A stretch of DNA of 64,000 bases from Candidatus Pelagibacterales bacterium (lineage in GTDB: Bacteria; Pseudomonadota; Alphaproteobacteria; Pelagibacterales; AG-422-B15). Below, in pieces: positions 20,558-31,366 of this stretch (its first letter is position 1; the number at the start of each line of letters is the position of its first letter). Below the pieces are notes generated by a model, which was not told the origin of the DNA, ran no database searches, and saw only the letters and a list, made by a program, of their open reading frames with translations. The stretch spans positions 32,958-96,957 of the forward strand of contig JAONQW010000005.1 of assembly GCA_028412835.1 (NCBI GenBank). The letters are read 5' to 3'. The position numbers and the translations under genes are program-made.

Positions 20558-21178
20558 ATGAGGTGGAAAATATCTAATAAACAAGAAGACTATAATGCTT
20601 CTATTAGATTTATGGAAACAGAAGTGCAAAATATTTCTGACAAAAAATTAGAAAATCTTATATGGATATTAGAATATCCATCACTATACACAGCAGGACT
20701 ATCAGCAAAACCAATTGACTTATTAAATAAAAATAAATTTCCTATATTTAATTCTAATCGAGGAGGTAAATATACCTACCATGGCCCAGGACAGAGAGTA
20801 ATTTATACGTTAATTAACCTAAATAACGATAAAGATATTGGTAAATTCGTCTCTAATTTGGAAAATATTATTATAGGCACCTTAAGTGATTTTGGAATAA
20901 AGGGACAAAGAAACGATAATCATCACGGAATATTTGTTAAAAAAAATGACAATCAAAATTATAAAATAGCCAGTATTGGATGTAGATTTAAAAATTGGAT
21001 TAGTTATCACGGCTTTAGTATCAATCATAATCCAGCATTGGAACACTATAGTGGAATTAATCCATGTGGTTTAAACAATAAGAATGTTACAAGTATAGAA
21101 GACTTGGGGAAAAAAATATCAAAAGAAGAGTTAAATGTTGCAATTAAAGAAAATATATTAAGAATGTTTAAAATATGA
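20558..21178 (+). CDS. lipB: Octanoyltransferase
   Basis: EYPSLYTAGLSAK, RGGKYTYHGPGQRVIY, IASIGCRFKNWISYHGFSINHN, GINPCGL catalytic Cys. Confidence 0.94.
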   Translation: MRWKISNKQEDYNASIRFMETEVQNISDKKLENLIWILEYPSLYTAGLSAKPIDLLNKNKFPIFNSNRGGKYTYHGPGQRVIYTLINLNNDKDIGKFVSNLENIIIGTLSDFGIKGQRNDNHHGIFVKKNDNQNYKIASIGCRFKNWISYHGFSINHNPALEHYSGINPCGLNNKNVTSIEDLGKKISKEELNVAIKENILRMFKI

Positions 21179-22251
21179 AGTGTTCAATTATAAATACAAA
21201 AAAAAATAATTATTTAAAACTAGAGTTTAAAGATAAATTATATAAATTTTCACCCACATGGTTAATTGAAAATAGTAAAGATTTATCAATCAGAGATAAG
21301 CAAACAAATCAGCTATTAATTGAAGCTGCTGAGTTAAAATTAAGCTTAAGAATAGATGCTTTTAATATTAAGAATAATAATTTAATAATAAGTTTTAATA
21401 ATAATACTGTTCATAATTTTAATATAAAAGATCTTCTTGCTCCAAAAAAACACCCTAATAAAAAATTGTGGAATGGATCATTGAAAAAAATTCCTTCATT
21501 TAATTTTAAAAAATTTAATAATAAAATGCTAAAAAATATTTTAAGTACTGTTGATGAATATGGATTCTGCCTAATAAAAAATATGCCGACAACCAAAAAC
21601 GGAATACATGCTCTAACTAAACATATTGGTCCGATTAAAGAAACGAATTGGGGAAGTATAGCGGATATTAAGAATATTAAGAAAGCTTACGATCTTACTA
21701 TGACTGAAAGAGCATTAGAAAATCACACTGATAATCCATATAGATTTCCTACACAAGGATATATATGCCTTCATTGTATAAAAAATAGTGATATAGGTGG
21801 AGAAAATACTCTGGTTGATGGTTTTAATATAGCAAAACAGATAAAGATAAAAAGCATTGAAACGTTTAATGTGCTGAAAAATTTTAAAACTTTCTTTCAA
21901 TACAAAGATAAAGATACATTGTTAGAAAATTACTGCTCTTTGATTGAAACTGATTATGAAGATAATGTTGTCCAAATTAGGTATAATAATCGTACAGAAA
22001 TTATTCCCTATGATGATTTAAAAAAGATCACTGAATATACAGAGGCAAGGCAATGCTTTTGGAATTTAATCAAGAAAAAGTCTAATAATATTACAATAAA
22101 ACAGACATCTGGAGATATGATTATAATGGATAATTATAGAATTTTACATGGTCGCGCAAAATATAAAGATCTAAATAATCAAAGATATTTTAGGCAGGGT
22201 TATATTGATAGAGATATCTTGCAAAGTAAATTGAAAATAATGCAAGCATAG
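21175..22251 (+). CDS. Gamma-butyrobetaine hydroxylase-like / TauD-family Fe(II)/2OG dioxygenase with GBBH-like N-terminal domain
   Basis: LENHTDNPYRFPTQGYICLHCI (HxD plus family signature), GGENTLVDGFNIA, distal HGRAKY; N-terminal domain spacing like DUF971/GBBH. Confidence 0.82.
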   Translation: MKCSIINTKKNNYLKLEFKDKLYKFSPTWLIENSKDLSIRDKQTNQLLIEAAELKLSLRIDAFNIKNNNLIISFNNNTVHNFNIKDLLAPKKHPNKKLWNGSLKKIPSFNFKKFNNKMLKNILSTVDEYGFCLIKNMPTTKNGIHALTKHIGPIKETNWGSIADIKNIKKAYDLTMTERALENHTDNPYRFPTQGYICLHCIKNSDIGGENTLVDGFNIAKQIKIKSIETFNVLKNFKTFFQYKDKDTLLENYCSLIETDYEDNVVQIRYNNRTEIIPYDDLKKITEYTEARQCFWNLIKKKSNNITIKQTSGDMIIMDNYRILHGRAKYKDLNNQRYFRQGYIDRDILQSKLKIMQA

Positions 22252-22252
22252 G

Positions 22253-24232
22253 TTATTTAAAGGTTATTAGGACTTCGTCAGTACTTACACTTGAGCCTTC
22301 TTTAATTAAGACATCTTCCACTAAACAGTCTTTTTCACTTTTTAATATGTTTTCCATTTTCATGGCCTCAATTATAACAAGCTCTTCACCTTGTTTAATC
22401 AATTGACCTTTTTTAATGTTAATTGATTTAATAAGGCCTGGCATAGGAGAAATTAATTTCTTAGAAAGATCTTCAAGTTTAATTTCTGGCATATAATCAA
22501 ATAATACCTTGTTCTTATTTGGTGCAACAATTAAATCTAGGCTACAGTCCTCAATTGTAATTGAAAATTGATTAAAGTTATTAATTTTATTGATTTTCAC
22601 AAAACATTTCTCATCACCGATATTAAGTTCCATTATTTTTTGATTAATTTTCCATAATGAGTGAAGTACAATTTCTTTATTCTTATGCGTAACAACCATA
22701 GATAAATTTTTATCTATTAATTTGTGACTTTTTATCTCGAAATCAGATGTTATCTTTTTAGAAATAACTGAGAGGCCTAGATTTGTAATATTTATATTTA
22801 ATTTCTTATAAATGAAAATTGCAGCATAATTAAATTTTTCAATCAAGGATTTGCTTAAACCATAATTAAAATAGTAACCTTTGGGATAATTTTCTTTAAT
22901 AAAATTTGTACTTATACTGCCACTTCTAAAGTCTTTATTTTTTAAAGTAGATATTAAAAATGCAATATTATGGTCGACACCTGTAATATAGTATTGTTGT
23001 AATGCATTAATCATTAGATCAATTGCTTTTGTTCTAGTTTTTTCATGGACCGCTAACTTAGAAATCATTGGATCATAAAAAATACTTATATCTGAGCCTC
23101 CAGATACACCTGTGTCATTTCTTATTATTTCAGTTTTATTTTTTTGTTGAGGCTCATGATATTCAATTAATCTTCCTATCGAAGGTAAAAAATCTTTTAA
23201 AGGATCTTCAGCATATATTCTTGATTCAATAGACCAACCATTAAGATTAATATCATTTTGTTTTAAATTTAATTTTTTGCCATCAGCACAGTTAATCATT
23301 TGTTCAACAAGGTCAATACCCGTAACAAGTTCAGTAACAGGATGCTCTACTTGTAAACGTGTATTCATTTCTAAAAAATAAAAATTTCTGTCATTGTCTA
23401 CAACAAATTCTACTGTCCCCGCAGAATCATATTTAACTTCTTTGGCAAGTCTTAAGGCTTGTTCTGCCATCGCCTCTCTTAATTCTTTATCTACAAATGA
23501 TGAGGGGCATTCCTCTATGACTTTTTGGTACCTTCTTTGAATTGAGCATTCGCGTTCACCTAGATGAATCTGATTACCATGTTTATCACATAATATCTGT
23601 ATTTCTATATGTCTAGGATTAGTAATATATTTCTCAATAAAGACTCTATCATCACCAAAACTATTTAATGCCTCACTTTGTGCTGCTTTGAGATTGGCCT
23701 CAAGATCCTTGCGAGACTCTACAATCCTCATTCCTTTGCCACCACCACCAGCAGATGCTTTAAGTAAAACTGGAAATCCAATTTTCTCTGATATTTTTAT
23801 AGCTTTTTTTGGATCTTTAATAGCTTCAGTGTGACCAGGTATAATATTTAATTTTAATTTATTGGCTAAATTTTTTGATTCAATCTTGTCGCCCATTTTT
23901 GTAATTGCGTTTTTATTGGGCCCAATAAACTTTATTTTTTCTTTTTCTAATGCCTTAACAAAATTATAATTTTCTGACAAAAAGCCATAACCAGGATGTA
24001 TTGCATCACTCTTCGATTTTTTTGCGATTTCAATAATTTTTTTTATTACCAAGTAAGACTCATTGGGTGACGAAGGTCCTATTAAATAACTTTCATCTGC
24101 AAGTTTTACAAAATCAGCATGCTTATCTGCTTCAGAATAAACTGCAACAGTTTTTATGTTCATTTTATTTGCTGTTTTAATGATTCTACATGCAATTTCG
24201 CCTCTATTGGCAATTAGAATTTTTTTTATCAT
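22253..24232 (-). CDS. Acyl-CoA (probably propionyl-CoA) carboxylase alpha subunit: biotin carboxylase plus biotin carrier domain
   Basis: KILIANRGEIACRIIKTANKM, ASAGGGGKGMR, MNTRLQVEHPVTE, biotinylation EAMKMEN; adjacent beta subunit. Confidence 0.9.
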   Translation of the reverse strand: MIKKILIANRGEIACRIIKTANKMNIKTVAVYSEADKHADFVKLADESYLIGPSSPNESYLVIKKIIEIAKKSKSDAIHPGYGFLSENYNFVKALEKEKIKFIGPNKNAITKMGDKIESKNLANKLKLNIIPGHTEAIKDPKKAIKISEKIGFPVLLKASAGGGGKGMRIVESRKDLEANLKAAQSEALNSFGDDRVFIEKYITNPRHIEIQILCDKHGNQIHLGERECSIQRRYQKVIEECPSSFVDKELREAMAEQALRLAKEVKYDSAGTVEFVVDNDRNFYFLEMNTRLQVEHPVTELVTGIDLVEQMINCADGKKLNLKQNDINLNGWSIESRIYAEDPLKDFLPSIGRLIEYHEPQQKNKTEIIRNDTGVSGGSDISIFYDPMISKLAVHEKTRTKAIDLMINALQQYYITGVDHNIAFLISTLKNKDFRSGSISTNFIKENYPKGYYFNYGLSKSLIEKFNYAAIFIYKKLNINITNLGLSVISKKITSDFEIKSHKLIDKNLSMVVTHKNKEIVLHSLWKINQKIMELNIGDEKCFVKINKINNFNQFSITIEDCSLDLIVAPNKNKVLFDYMPEIKLEDLSKKLISPMPGLIKSINIKKGQLIKQGEELVIIEAMKMENILKSEKDCLVEDVLIKEGSSVSTDEVLITFK

Positions 24233-24233
24233 A

Positions 24234-25766
24234 TTATAATGGTATGTTATCGTGTTTTTTGTAAGGTGAAGTTAGTTCTTTATTTTGAAGATTATCTAAT
24301 GCTACAGCTATTCTTTTTCTAGTAGACTGTGGCTTAATAACATCATCAATAAATCCCCTACTTGAAGCAATAAATGGATTGGCAAATTGGTTAGTATATT
24401 CATCTGTTTTTTCAGCAATATCTTTTTCATTTTTAAGTTCGTTTCTATATAATATCTCAACTGCACCTTTTGCTCCCATAACTGCAATCTCAGCGGTTGG
24501 CCAAGCATAATTTATATCGCCCCTTAGATGTTTTGAGGCCATTACTACATAAGCACCTCCGTATGCCTTACGTGTTATAATTGTTACCTTAGGAACTGTA
24601 GCCTCTCCATATGCATATAATAACTTAGCGCCGTTCTTGATAATTCCATTATGTTCCTGAGATACTCCCGGTAAAAACCCTGGCACATCTACAAATGTTA
24701 CAATTGGTATATTGAAGCAATCACAAAAACGCACAAATCTAGCGGCTTTTTTACTAGCATCAATATCTAAACATCCAGCTAAAACTAAAGGTTGATTTGC
24801 AACAAAACCAACTGTTCGACCCTCAACTCTTCCAAACCCTATAATCATATTTTTGGCAAATTCTGCCTGTATTTGAAAAAAATCACTGTTATCTACAACT
24901 TTATTAAGAAGCTCTAGCATATCATATGGTTTATTTGGATTATCAGGAACCAGGGTATCCAATGATGGGTCTGGACTCAAATCTTGATACTCAGATATTT
25001 GTTTAATTGATTTTTCTCTATTACTTGATGGTAGTAAATCAATTAATCTTTTAACTTCATAAAGTGTTTCAATATCGTTTTCGTAAGCACCATCAGCGAC
25101 TGAAGATTTTGAAGTATGTGTTTTAGCCCCGCCAAGCTCTTCTTGTGTTACATTTTCTTGAGTCACTGTCTTAACTACATCGGGTCCAGTAACAAACATA
25201 AATGAAGTATCTTTAACCATAAAAATAAAATCAGTCATTGCTGGGGAATAAACTGCTCCACCAGCACATGGGCCCATGATGACTGATATTTGCGGTATTA
25301 CCCCAGAAGCTAAAACATTTTTTTGAAATACATCTCCATAACCAGCTAAGGATGCAACACCTTCTTGTATACGAGCTCCACCTGAGTCATTTATACCTAT
25401 TAGAGGAGCTCCTACTTTTAAAGCCATATCCATTATCTTACAAATTTTTTCAGCATGAGCTTCTGACAAAGAACCACCAAAAACTGTAAAATCTTGACTA
25501 AATACGTAAACGAGTTTTCCATTAATCTTGCCACTACCTGTTACAACACTATCACCTGGATACTTTTGCTTTGCCATTCCAAAATCATTAGTACGATGCT
25601 CCACATACATATCGTACTCTTCAAAAGTATCTTCATCTAACAACACATCAATTCTTTCACGAGCTGTAAGCTTACCTCTGGCGTGCTGAGCATCAACTCG
25701 TTTCTTTCCACCACCCTCTCTAGCTTGGCTTCTTTTTTTTTCTAATTCTTCAATAATTGATGTCAT
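24234..25766 (-). CDS. Acyl-CoA (probably propionyl-CoA) carboxylase beta subunit
   Basis: [71 protein letters not shown]. Confidence 0.92.
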   Translation of the reverse strand: MTSIIEELEKKRSQAREGGGKKRVDAQHARGKLTARERIDVLLDEDTFEEYDMYVEHRTNDFGMAKQKYPGDSVVTGSGKINGKLVYVFSQDFTVFGGSLSEAHAEKICKIMDMALKVGAPLIGINDSGGARIQEGVASLAGYGDVFQKNVLASGVIPQISVIMGPCAGGAVYSPAMTDFIFMVKDTSFMFVTGPDVVKTVTQENVTQEELGGAKTHTSKSSVADGAYENDIETLYEVKRLIDLLPSSNREKSIKQISEYQDLSPDPSLDTLVPDNPNKPYDMLELLNKVVDNSDFFQIQAEFAKNMIIGFGRVEGRTVGFVANQPLVLAGCLDIDASKKAARFVRFCDCFNIPIVTFVDVPGFLPGVSQEHNGIIKNGAKLLYAYGEATVPKVTIITRKAYGGAYVVMASKHLRGDINYAWPTAEIAVMGAKGAVEILYRNELKNEKDIAEKTDEYTNQFANPFIASSRGFIDDVIKPQSTRKRIAVALDNLQNKELTSPYKKHDNIPL

Positions 25767-25802
25767 ATCTCTTATAATAACTAATTAATCTTAATTAAAC
25801 AA

Positions 25803-26678
25803 TCATATGTAGTTAAAAAAATGATTAGGTAAATCTGCCTCAACATTGATCAGTTCACCTGTAAGATCATTAAATTTAATTTTTTTTGCATGTAAAAAAA
25901 GGTTATTTTCATTTTTATACACTTTTGATACTGGCAAGTAATATTTATTATCACCTAAAATTGGAAAACCATTTAATTTACAGTGAATTCTTAATTGATG
26001 TTTTCTTCCAGTAGAAGGTTTAAGCTCTATATGGGTTAAACCTTCTGACAATCTTCTAATAATTTTATATCTAGTTTCAGCTTTATAGGTATTTTCATCT
26101 TCTTGAATATCATTAGTTATAAGTCCTTCATTCTGATCTGGTTCACCTATAACAATTGCTTCATATGTTTTTTCTATTTTTCTATCTCTAAATAAATCTG
26201 AAAAGTGCTTAGCATATTTTCTATTAAGTGCAAAAATCAAGATACCACTAGTGTCTTTGTCTAATCGATGAACTAATAGGGGTCTACTCTCAAAAAGATT
26301 TGAATAATTCAAAATATCATCTAAATTTTTTTTAATACCACTCCCACCTTGAACAGCTATCCTGTTCCATTTATTAATAATAAAGAAATTATTATCTGAA
26401 AAAATTATTGATTTTTTAAGATCATCTATATCTTTCTTATTTGACTCAATTTTTGGAATGTTTCTATTTTCAGAATAATCTTTAAATAATTGAATGATAT
26501 CTGTTTCTTGAACTCTGTAGTTAGCGGTTGATTTTTTATCATTAACTTTAATTAAACCTTTTCTTAAATCTTTTTGTATCAAGCTTTGGGGTACATTTAG
26601 TGAGTTAACCAGATAACGATCTAGTCTAGTATTTTCTTCGTCTGCCGTAATTATTATTGAATTGATATGTATAGCCAT
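25803..26678 (-). CDS. RluA/RluC-family pseudouridine synthase with S4-like domain
   Basis: LVHRLDKDTSGILIFA, LKPSTGRKHQLRIH, GDNKY; N-terminal S4-type region DRYLVNSLNVPQSLIQKDLRKG. Confidence 0.9.
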   Translation of the reverse strand: MAIHINSIIITADEENTRLDRYLVNSLNVPQSLIQKDLRKGLIKVNDKKSTANYRVQETDIIQLFKDYSENRNIPKIESNKKDIDDLKKSIIFSDNNFFIINKWNRIAVQGGSGIKKNLDDILNYSNLFESRPLLVHRLDKDTSGILIFALNRKYAKHFSDLFRDRKIEKTYEAIVIGEPDQNEGLITNDIQEDENTYKAETRYKIIRRLSEGLTHIELKPSTGRKHQLRIHCKLNGFPILGDNKYYLPVSKVYKNENNLFLHAKKIKFNDLTGELINVEADLPNHFFNYI

Positions 26679-26724
26679 AAAATCTAAATTTTGGCCAAAT
26701 ATCTTATATATGAATTAATTGAGA

Positions 26725-27090
26725 CTATTTAGCTTCTTGATCTAACAGTTGGATATAAGCCATAGGTGCCTTATCGCCAGTACGAAAGCCAGCTTTAACT
26801 ATTCTACAATATCCACCTTGTCTTTTTTCAAATCTTTTAGATAGGTCGGAAAAAACTTTAGTAACAGCCTCACTGTCTCTTAAGCTACTAAATGCATTCA
26901 TTCTTGATGCATTTGTATTTTTTTTACCTAAAGTAATTATTTTTTCTACAAAAGGTCTTAGCTCCTTAGCTTTAGGTAGAGTTGTCTTAATGGTTTCACT
27001 TTTGATCAAAGAAACAGCCATATTCTCTAACATAGATATTCTATGAGTAGATGTTCTATTTAATTTTCTTTTTGCTATTCCGTGTCTCAT
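26725..27090 (-). CDS. rplQ: 50S ribosomal protein L17
   Basis: [29 protein letters not shown]. Confidence 0.97.
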   Translation of the reverse strand: MRHGIAKRKLNRTSTHRISMLENMAVSLIKSETIKTTLPKAKELRPFVEKIITLGKKNTNASRMNAFSSLRDSEAVTKVFSDLSKRFEKRQGGYCRIVKAGFRTGDKAPMAYIQLLDQEAK

Positions 27091-27108
27091 TTTTTCTTTT
27101 CTAAAGGT

Positions 27109-28131
27109 TTAATTGTATGGGTCTTCAATTTTTCTTGCCATCTCTTCAATATTTTCAGGTGGCCAGTTTGGTACTTCCATACCAAGATATAAAGACATGA
27201 CACCTAATACTTCTTTTATCTCATTAAGTGATTTTCTTCCAAAATTTGGAGTGCGAAGCATTTCAGTTTCTGTTTTTTGAACTAAATCACCAATATAAAT
27301 AATATTATCATTTCTTAAGCAATTCATTGATCTAACAGATAGCTCAAGTTCTTCAACTTTTCTAAGTAAGTTTTTATTGAATTTAGGCTCAAGAGCATCT
27401 GGCTCCGGTATTACTTCTTCTGGTTCATCAAAATTAATAAATGACTGAAGCTGATCTTGAATAATTCTTGCGGCAAAAGCAATTGAGTCTTCTGGTGATA
27501 TTGAACCATCTGTTTCAATTGTCATTGTTAACTTATCATAATCTAAGACCTTGCCTTCACGTGTATTTTCAACACTATAAGCAACTTGTTTTACTGGACT
27601 AAAGATTGAGTCTATTGGAATTAACCCTATTGGGGCATCTTCAACTCTATTATGCTCAGCTGCAACATATCCCTTACCTTTTGCTACAGTAAGCTCCATA
27701 TTAAGCTCTACATTTTCATCTAAATTACAAATAACTAACTCAGGATTAATAATATCTATTTCAGACGGGGCATTAATCATACCAGCAGTAATTTCTCCTG
27801 GTCCAGTTACATTAAGTGACATTTTTCTAACACCTTCAGAATGCATATTCAAAGATAGAGATTTAATATTTAATACAATGTCTGTTACATCTTCTCTAAC
27901 ACCATCAATTGAAGAAAATTCATGCAAAACATTTTCAACCTTAATTGCTGTAACTGCTGTTCCTTGCAATGACGACAATAAAACTCTTCTTAGCGCGTTA
28001 CCTAATGTTAAGCCAAAGCCTCTTTCTAGTGGTTCGGCTGTTAATGTAGCTTGGAAACTTGAAGTATCTGATGGCACTAGGGATAGTTTTGATGGTTTGA
28101 TTAGTGCCTGCCAATTATTTATGATGCTCAT
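27109..28131 (-). CDS. rpoA: RNA polymerase alpha subunit
   Basis: [25 protein letters not shown]; alpha-[22 protein letters not shown]. Confidence 0.97.
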   Translation of the reverse strand: MSIINNWQALIKPSKLSLVPSDTSSFQATLTAEPLERGFGLTLGNALRRVLLSSLQGTAVTAIKVENVLHEFSSIDGVREDVTDIVLNIKSLSLNMHSEGVRKMSLNVTGPGEITAGMINAPSEIDIINPELVICNLDENVELNMELTVAKGKGYVAAEHNRVEDAPIGLIPIDSIFSPVKQVAYSVENTREGKVLDYDKLTMTIETDGSISPEDSIAFAARIIQDQLQSFINFDEPEEVIPEPDALEPKFNKNLLRKVEELELSVRSMNCLRNDNIIYIGDLVQKTETEMLRTPNFGRKSLNEIKEVLGVMSLYLGMEVPNWPPENIEEMARKIEDPYN

Positions 28132-28157
28132 AATGTATTCCTTATATTATTAAATAG

Positions 28158-28547
28158 TTATACTCTTCTCTTTTTCGGGGGTCGACATCCATTATGTGGG
28201 ATCGGTGTAGTATCCTTAATAGATGTTATATAAAATCCAACGGCTTGTAATGCGCGAAGAGCTGATTCTCTTCCTCCACCAGGGCCTTTTACAAATACTT
28301 GCAAATTTTTTAATCCGAATTCTTTAGCCTTATTACCTGCATCTTCAGCAGCCATTTGTGCAGCATAAGGAGTTGACTTCCTTGAGCCTTTAAAGCCTTT
28401 TACACCTGCTGATGACCATGCAACACTATTGCCTTGCTCATCGGTAATAGTTACCATGGTGTTGTTAAAGGTTGCACTAATATATGCCATTCCTGAAACT
28501 ATGTTTTTTTTAGTTTTTTTCTTTTTAACAACTTTTTTATCAGCCAT
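28158..28547 (-). CDS. rpsK: 30S ribosomal protein S11
   Basis: [44 protein letters not shown]. Confidence 0.97.
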   Translation of the reverse strand: MADKKVVKKKKTKKNIVSGMAYISATFNNTMVTITDEQGNSVAWSSAGVKGFKGSRKSTPYAAQMAAEDAGNKAKEFGLKNLQVFVKGPGGGRESALRALQAVGFYITSIKDTTPIPHNGCRPPKKRRV

Positions 28548-28548
28548 A

Positions 28549-28926
28549 TTACTTAGTTACCTTTTTCTTTCCAGCAATTGCGATAGCTTTACCTTTTTTA
28601 GTTCTTGCGTTTGTATGAGTTCTTTGGCCACGGCAAGGTAAGTTTTTTCTGTGTCTTACACCTCTATATGCACCTAGGTCTTTTAATCTTTTGATATTTG
28701 CAGATATTTCTCTTCTTAAATCACCTTCAACTGTAAAATCTGCAGAAATAACATCAGTTATTTTTTTTATATCTACTTCAGATAAATCTTGAACTCTAAT
28801 ATTTTCATCAACATCTGCCTGCTTACATATATCAACCGAATATTTTCTACCCACTCCATATACGTAGGTAAGAGCAATGCCTAATTTTTTTTGACTTGGA
28901 ATGTTTACACCAGCTATACGAGCCAC
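28549..28926 (-). CDS. rpsM: 30S ribosomal protein S13
   Basis: [47 protein letters not shown]. Confidence 0.97.
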   Translation of the reverse strand: MARIAGVNIPSQKKLGIALTYVYGVGRKYSVDICKQADVDENIRVQDLSEVDIKKITDVISADFTVEGDLRREISANIKRLKDLGAYRGVRHRKNLPCRGQRTHTNARTKKGKAIAIAGKKKVTK

Positions 28927-28965
28927 AGATAAATCCTTTGATTATGGTTATTGAGAGATTGGCGG

Positions 28966-28993
28966 ATTATATGATTATTAGTCAAATGGTCAA
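28966..28993 (-). promoter_or_regulatory. Sigma70-like promoter for the alpha operon (rpsM-rpsK-rpoA-rplQ)
   Basis: Minus strand TTGACC, N16, TATAAT, then CCGCCAATC, in the adk-rpsM gap. Confidence 0.7.
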
Positions 28994-28998
28994 GCATA

Positions 28999-29568
28999 TT
29001 AAATGGCCTCCATTATCATGTTAATATCTTGATTTACTTGAATAATTTCCTTAGTGCCATCAACTTTTTCTAATAACTTTAGCTTTGAGTAATAATCTAT
29101 TAATGGTTGTGTTTGTGTGAAGTAAACATCTAGTCTTGACTTGAGTACATCTTCATTATCATCTTTTCTACCTTCTTCTTTTTTTCTCTTTATAATACGA
29201 TTTAATAGTATTGATTGATCAACATCTAGTAATATAACCTTATTAATACTTACATTAATGTCATTAAGTATTGCATCTAACATATCTGCCTGCTCAGCTG
29301 ATCTAGGAAACCCATCAAATAAAAACCCTTGGTATTTTGATAAATTTTCATTAATAAACTTTTTGATGATTTCTAAAATAATATTATTAGAGACTAACTC
29401 GCCCTTATCCATAATACTCTTAGCTTGTTTCCCAAGATCTGTTTGCTCCGTAACTTCATTTCTTAAAATGTCACCTGTAGATAAGTGACATAAATTAAAT
29501 TTGTCACATAAAGATTTGGCTTGTGTTCCTTTGCCCGCTCCTGGAGGTCCAAGTAAAATTAAATTCAC
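28999..29568 (-). CDS. adk: Adenylate kinase (short, lidless type)
   Basis: MNLILLGPPGAGKGTQAK, LSTGDILR, GFPRSAEQA; secY-adk-rpsM order. Confidence 0.96.
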   Translation of the reverse strand: MNLILLGPPGAGKGTQAKSLCDKFNLCHLSTGDILRNEVTEQTDLGKQAKSIMDKGELVSNNIILEIIKKFINENLSKYQGFLFDGFPRSAEQADMLDAILNDINVSINKVILLDVDQSILLNRIIKRKKEEGRKDDNEDVLKSRLDVYFTQTQPLIDYYSKLKLLEKVDGTKEIIQVNQDINMIMEAI

Positions 29569-30896
29569 TTTCTTCTTCCTCTAATTCTTGATTTCTTTAT
29601 TAAGCCTTCATACTGATATGCAAATAAATGGCTCTGTATTTGCCCTACTGTGTCCATTCCAACAACAACTACAATTAGAAGTGAAGTACCACCTAAATAG
29701 AATGGAATAGAATATTGTGCTATTAAAATTTCAGGAAGAATACAAACAAATGCTAAGTATAATGCTCCAATAGTTGTGATTCTTGATAATACAAAGTCAA
29801 TATATTCAGCTGTCTTTTCGCCAGGTCTAATTCCAGGGATAAATCCACCATTTCTTTTTAGATTATCAGCTGTTTCAGTTGGATTAAAAACAATAGAAGT
29901 ATAAAAAAATGCAAAAAATATAATAGCTGATGCATACAAAACCATGTATAGAGGTTGACCTCTTCCAAGTAGGGCTGCTATGTCACTGAACCATGATTGA
30001 TCAGTAGACAAATTAAAATTAGCAATCGTGATTGGTAGCAAAAGAATAGATGAAGCAAAAATAGCGGGTATAACACCAGCGGTATTTAGTTTTAATGGTA
30101 AATGAGATGTATCGCCACCCATCATTTTATTTCCCATTTGCCTTTTTGGGTATTGCACTAGAAGCCTACGCTGTGCTCTTTCCATAAAAATAATAAAAAT
30201 AACTACAGCGATTACCATGGCAAATAAAAGTAGCAGAGTAAGTGTAGATATTGTGCCTTGTCGCCCTAGTGTAAGGGTATTAATTAATGCACTTGGGATT
30301 TCTGCGACAATACCTGAAAAAATAATTAATGAAATACCATTACCAATACCTCTACTGGTAACTTGCTCTCCAAGCCACATTAGGAATACTGTTCCTCCAA
30401 CAAGAGTAATAGTAGTAGATATTCTAAAAAACAGTCCTGGGTCTGTAACAATTTGTCCAGCAGACTCTAAGCCTACCGAAATTCCATAGCCCTGTAAGAT
30501 TGCAAGAATTACTGTTCCATAACGAGTATATTGAGTGATTTTTTTTCTTCCTGGTTCACCTTCTTTTTTCAAATTAGCAAGAGTTGGTGATACGCTTGTC
30601 ATTAGTTGTATAATAATAGAAGAAGAAATATATGGCATTATTCCTAGAGCAAAAATTGCCATACGACTAATTGCTCCACCAGCAAATACATCGAACATGC
30701 CAAGAATACCACTTTGATTTGTTTCAACTAACAAGGCAAGTTGATCAATATCTATCCCTGGAAGAGGAATATAGGTTCCAAATCGATAAACAATAAGAAT
30801 ACCTAATGTAAACCAAATACGGTTTTTAAGTTCCGTAGCTTTACGAAACATTCCAAAGTTAAAATTTGAAGCTAATTGTTCTGCTGCAGAAGCCAT
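29565..30896 (-). CDS. secY: Preprotein translocase subunit SecY
   Basis: IPLPGIDIDQL, IFALGIMPYISSSIIIQLM, multi-TM. Confidence 0.97.
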   Translation of the reverse strand: MASAAEQLASNFNFGMFRKATELKNRIWFTLGILIVYRFGTYIPLPGIDIDQLALLVETNQSGILGMFDVFAGGAISRMAIFALGIMPYISSSIIIQLMTSVSPTLANLKKEGEPGRKKITQYTRYGTVILAILQGYGISVGLESAGQIVTDPGLFFRISTTITLVGGTVFLMWLGEQVTSRGIGNGISLIIFSGIVAEIPSALINTLTLGRQGTISTLTLLLLFAMVIAVVIFIIFMERAQRRLLVQYPKRQMGNKMMGGDTSHLPLKLNTAGVIPAIFASSILLLPITIANFNLSTDQSWFSDIAALLGRGQPLYMVLYASAIIFFAFFYTSIVFNPTETADNLKRNGGFIPGIRPGEKTAEYIDFVLSRITTIGALYLAFVCILPEILIAQYSIPFYLGGTSLLIVVVVGMDTVGQIQSHLFAYQYEGLIKKSRIRGRRK

Positions 30897-30903
30897 ATAA
30901 TTT

Positions 30904-31362
30904 TTAATTAATAGTTATACTATTGCCAGTTTTATTGGCCTTCTCTTGAGCAGATTTTGAAATCTTACCACACTCAATAGAATTCTTTGATGACATTTCG
31001 CCACGTCCTAGTACTTTTAGTTTTAGGTTATTTTTTTTCTTAATAATTGATAATTTTTTTAATAACTCAATATTAATAACTTGATCTTCAGTTATTTTAT
31101 TTTTTTCTATGATCTTTTGAATATCTTCTAAATTTAGCTCTATATAATCTGTACGTCCAATATTTGTGAAACCAAATTTTGGCAGCCTTCTAAATAGTGG
31201 CATTTGGCCACCTTCAAATCCATTTACTGCTACTCCTGATCTAGCTTTCTGACCTTTATGTCCACTTCCTGATGTCTTGCCTTTACCAGAACCAATGCCT
31301 CTTCCAATTCTTTTGCTATTAAAAGTATGGCCTTTAGGTTTTTTTAGCTCATTTAATTTCAT
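30904..31362 (-). CDS. rplO: 50S ribosomal protein L15
   Basis: RIGRGIGSGKGKTSGSGHKGQKARSG, GFEGGQMPLFRRLPK. Confidence 0.96.
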   Translation of the reverse strand: MKLNELKKPKGHTFNSKRIGRGIGSGKGKTSGSGHKGQKARSGVAVNGFEGGQMPLFRRLPKFGFTNIGRTDYIELNLEDIQKIIEKNKITEDQVINIELLKKLSIIKKKNNLKLKVLGRGEMSSKNSIECGKISKSAQEKANKTGNSITIN

Positions 31363-31366
31363 AATA

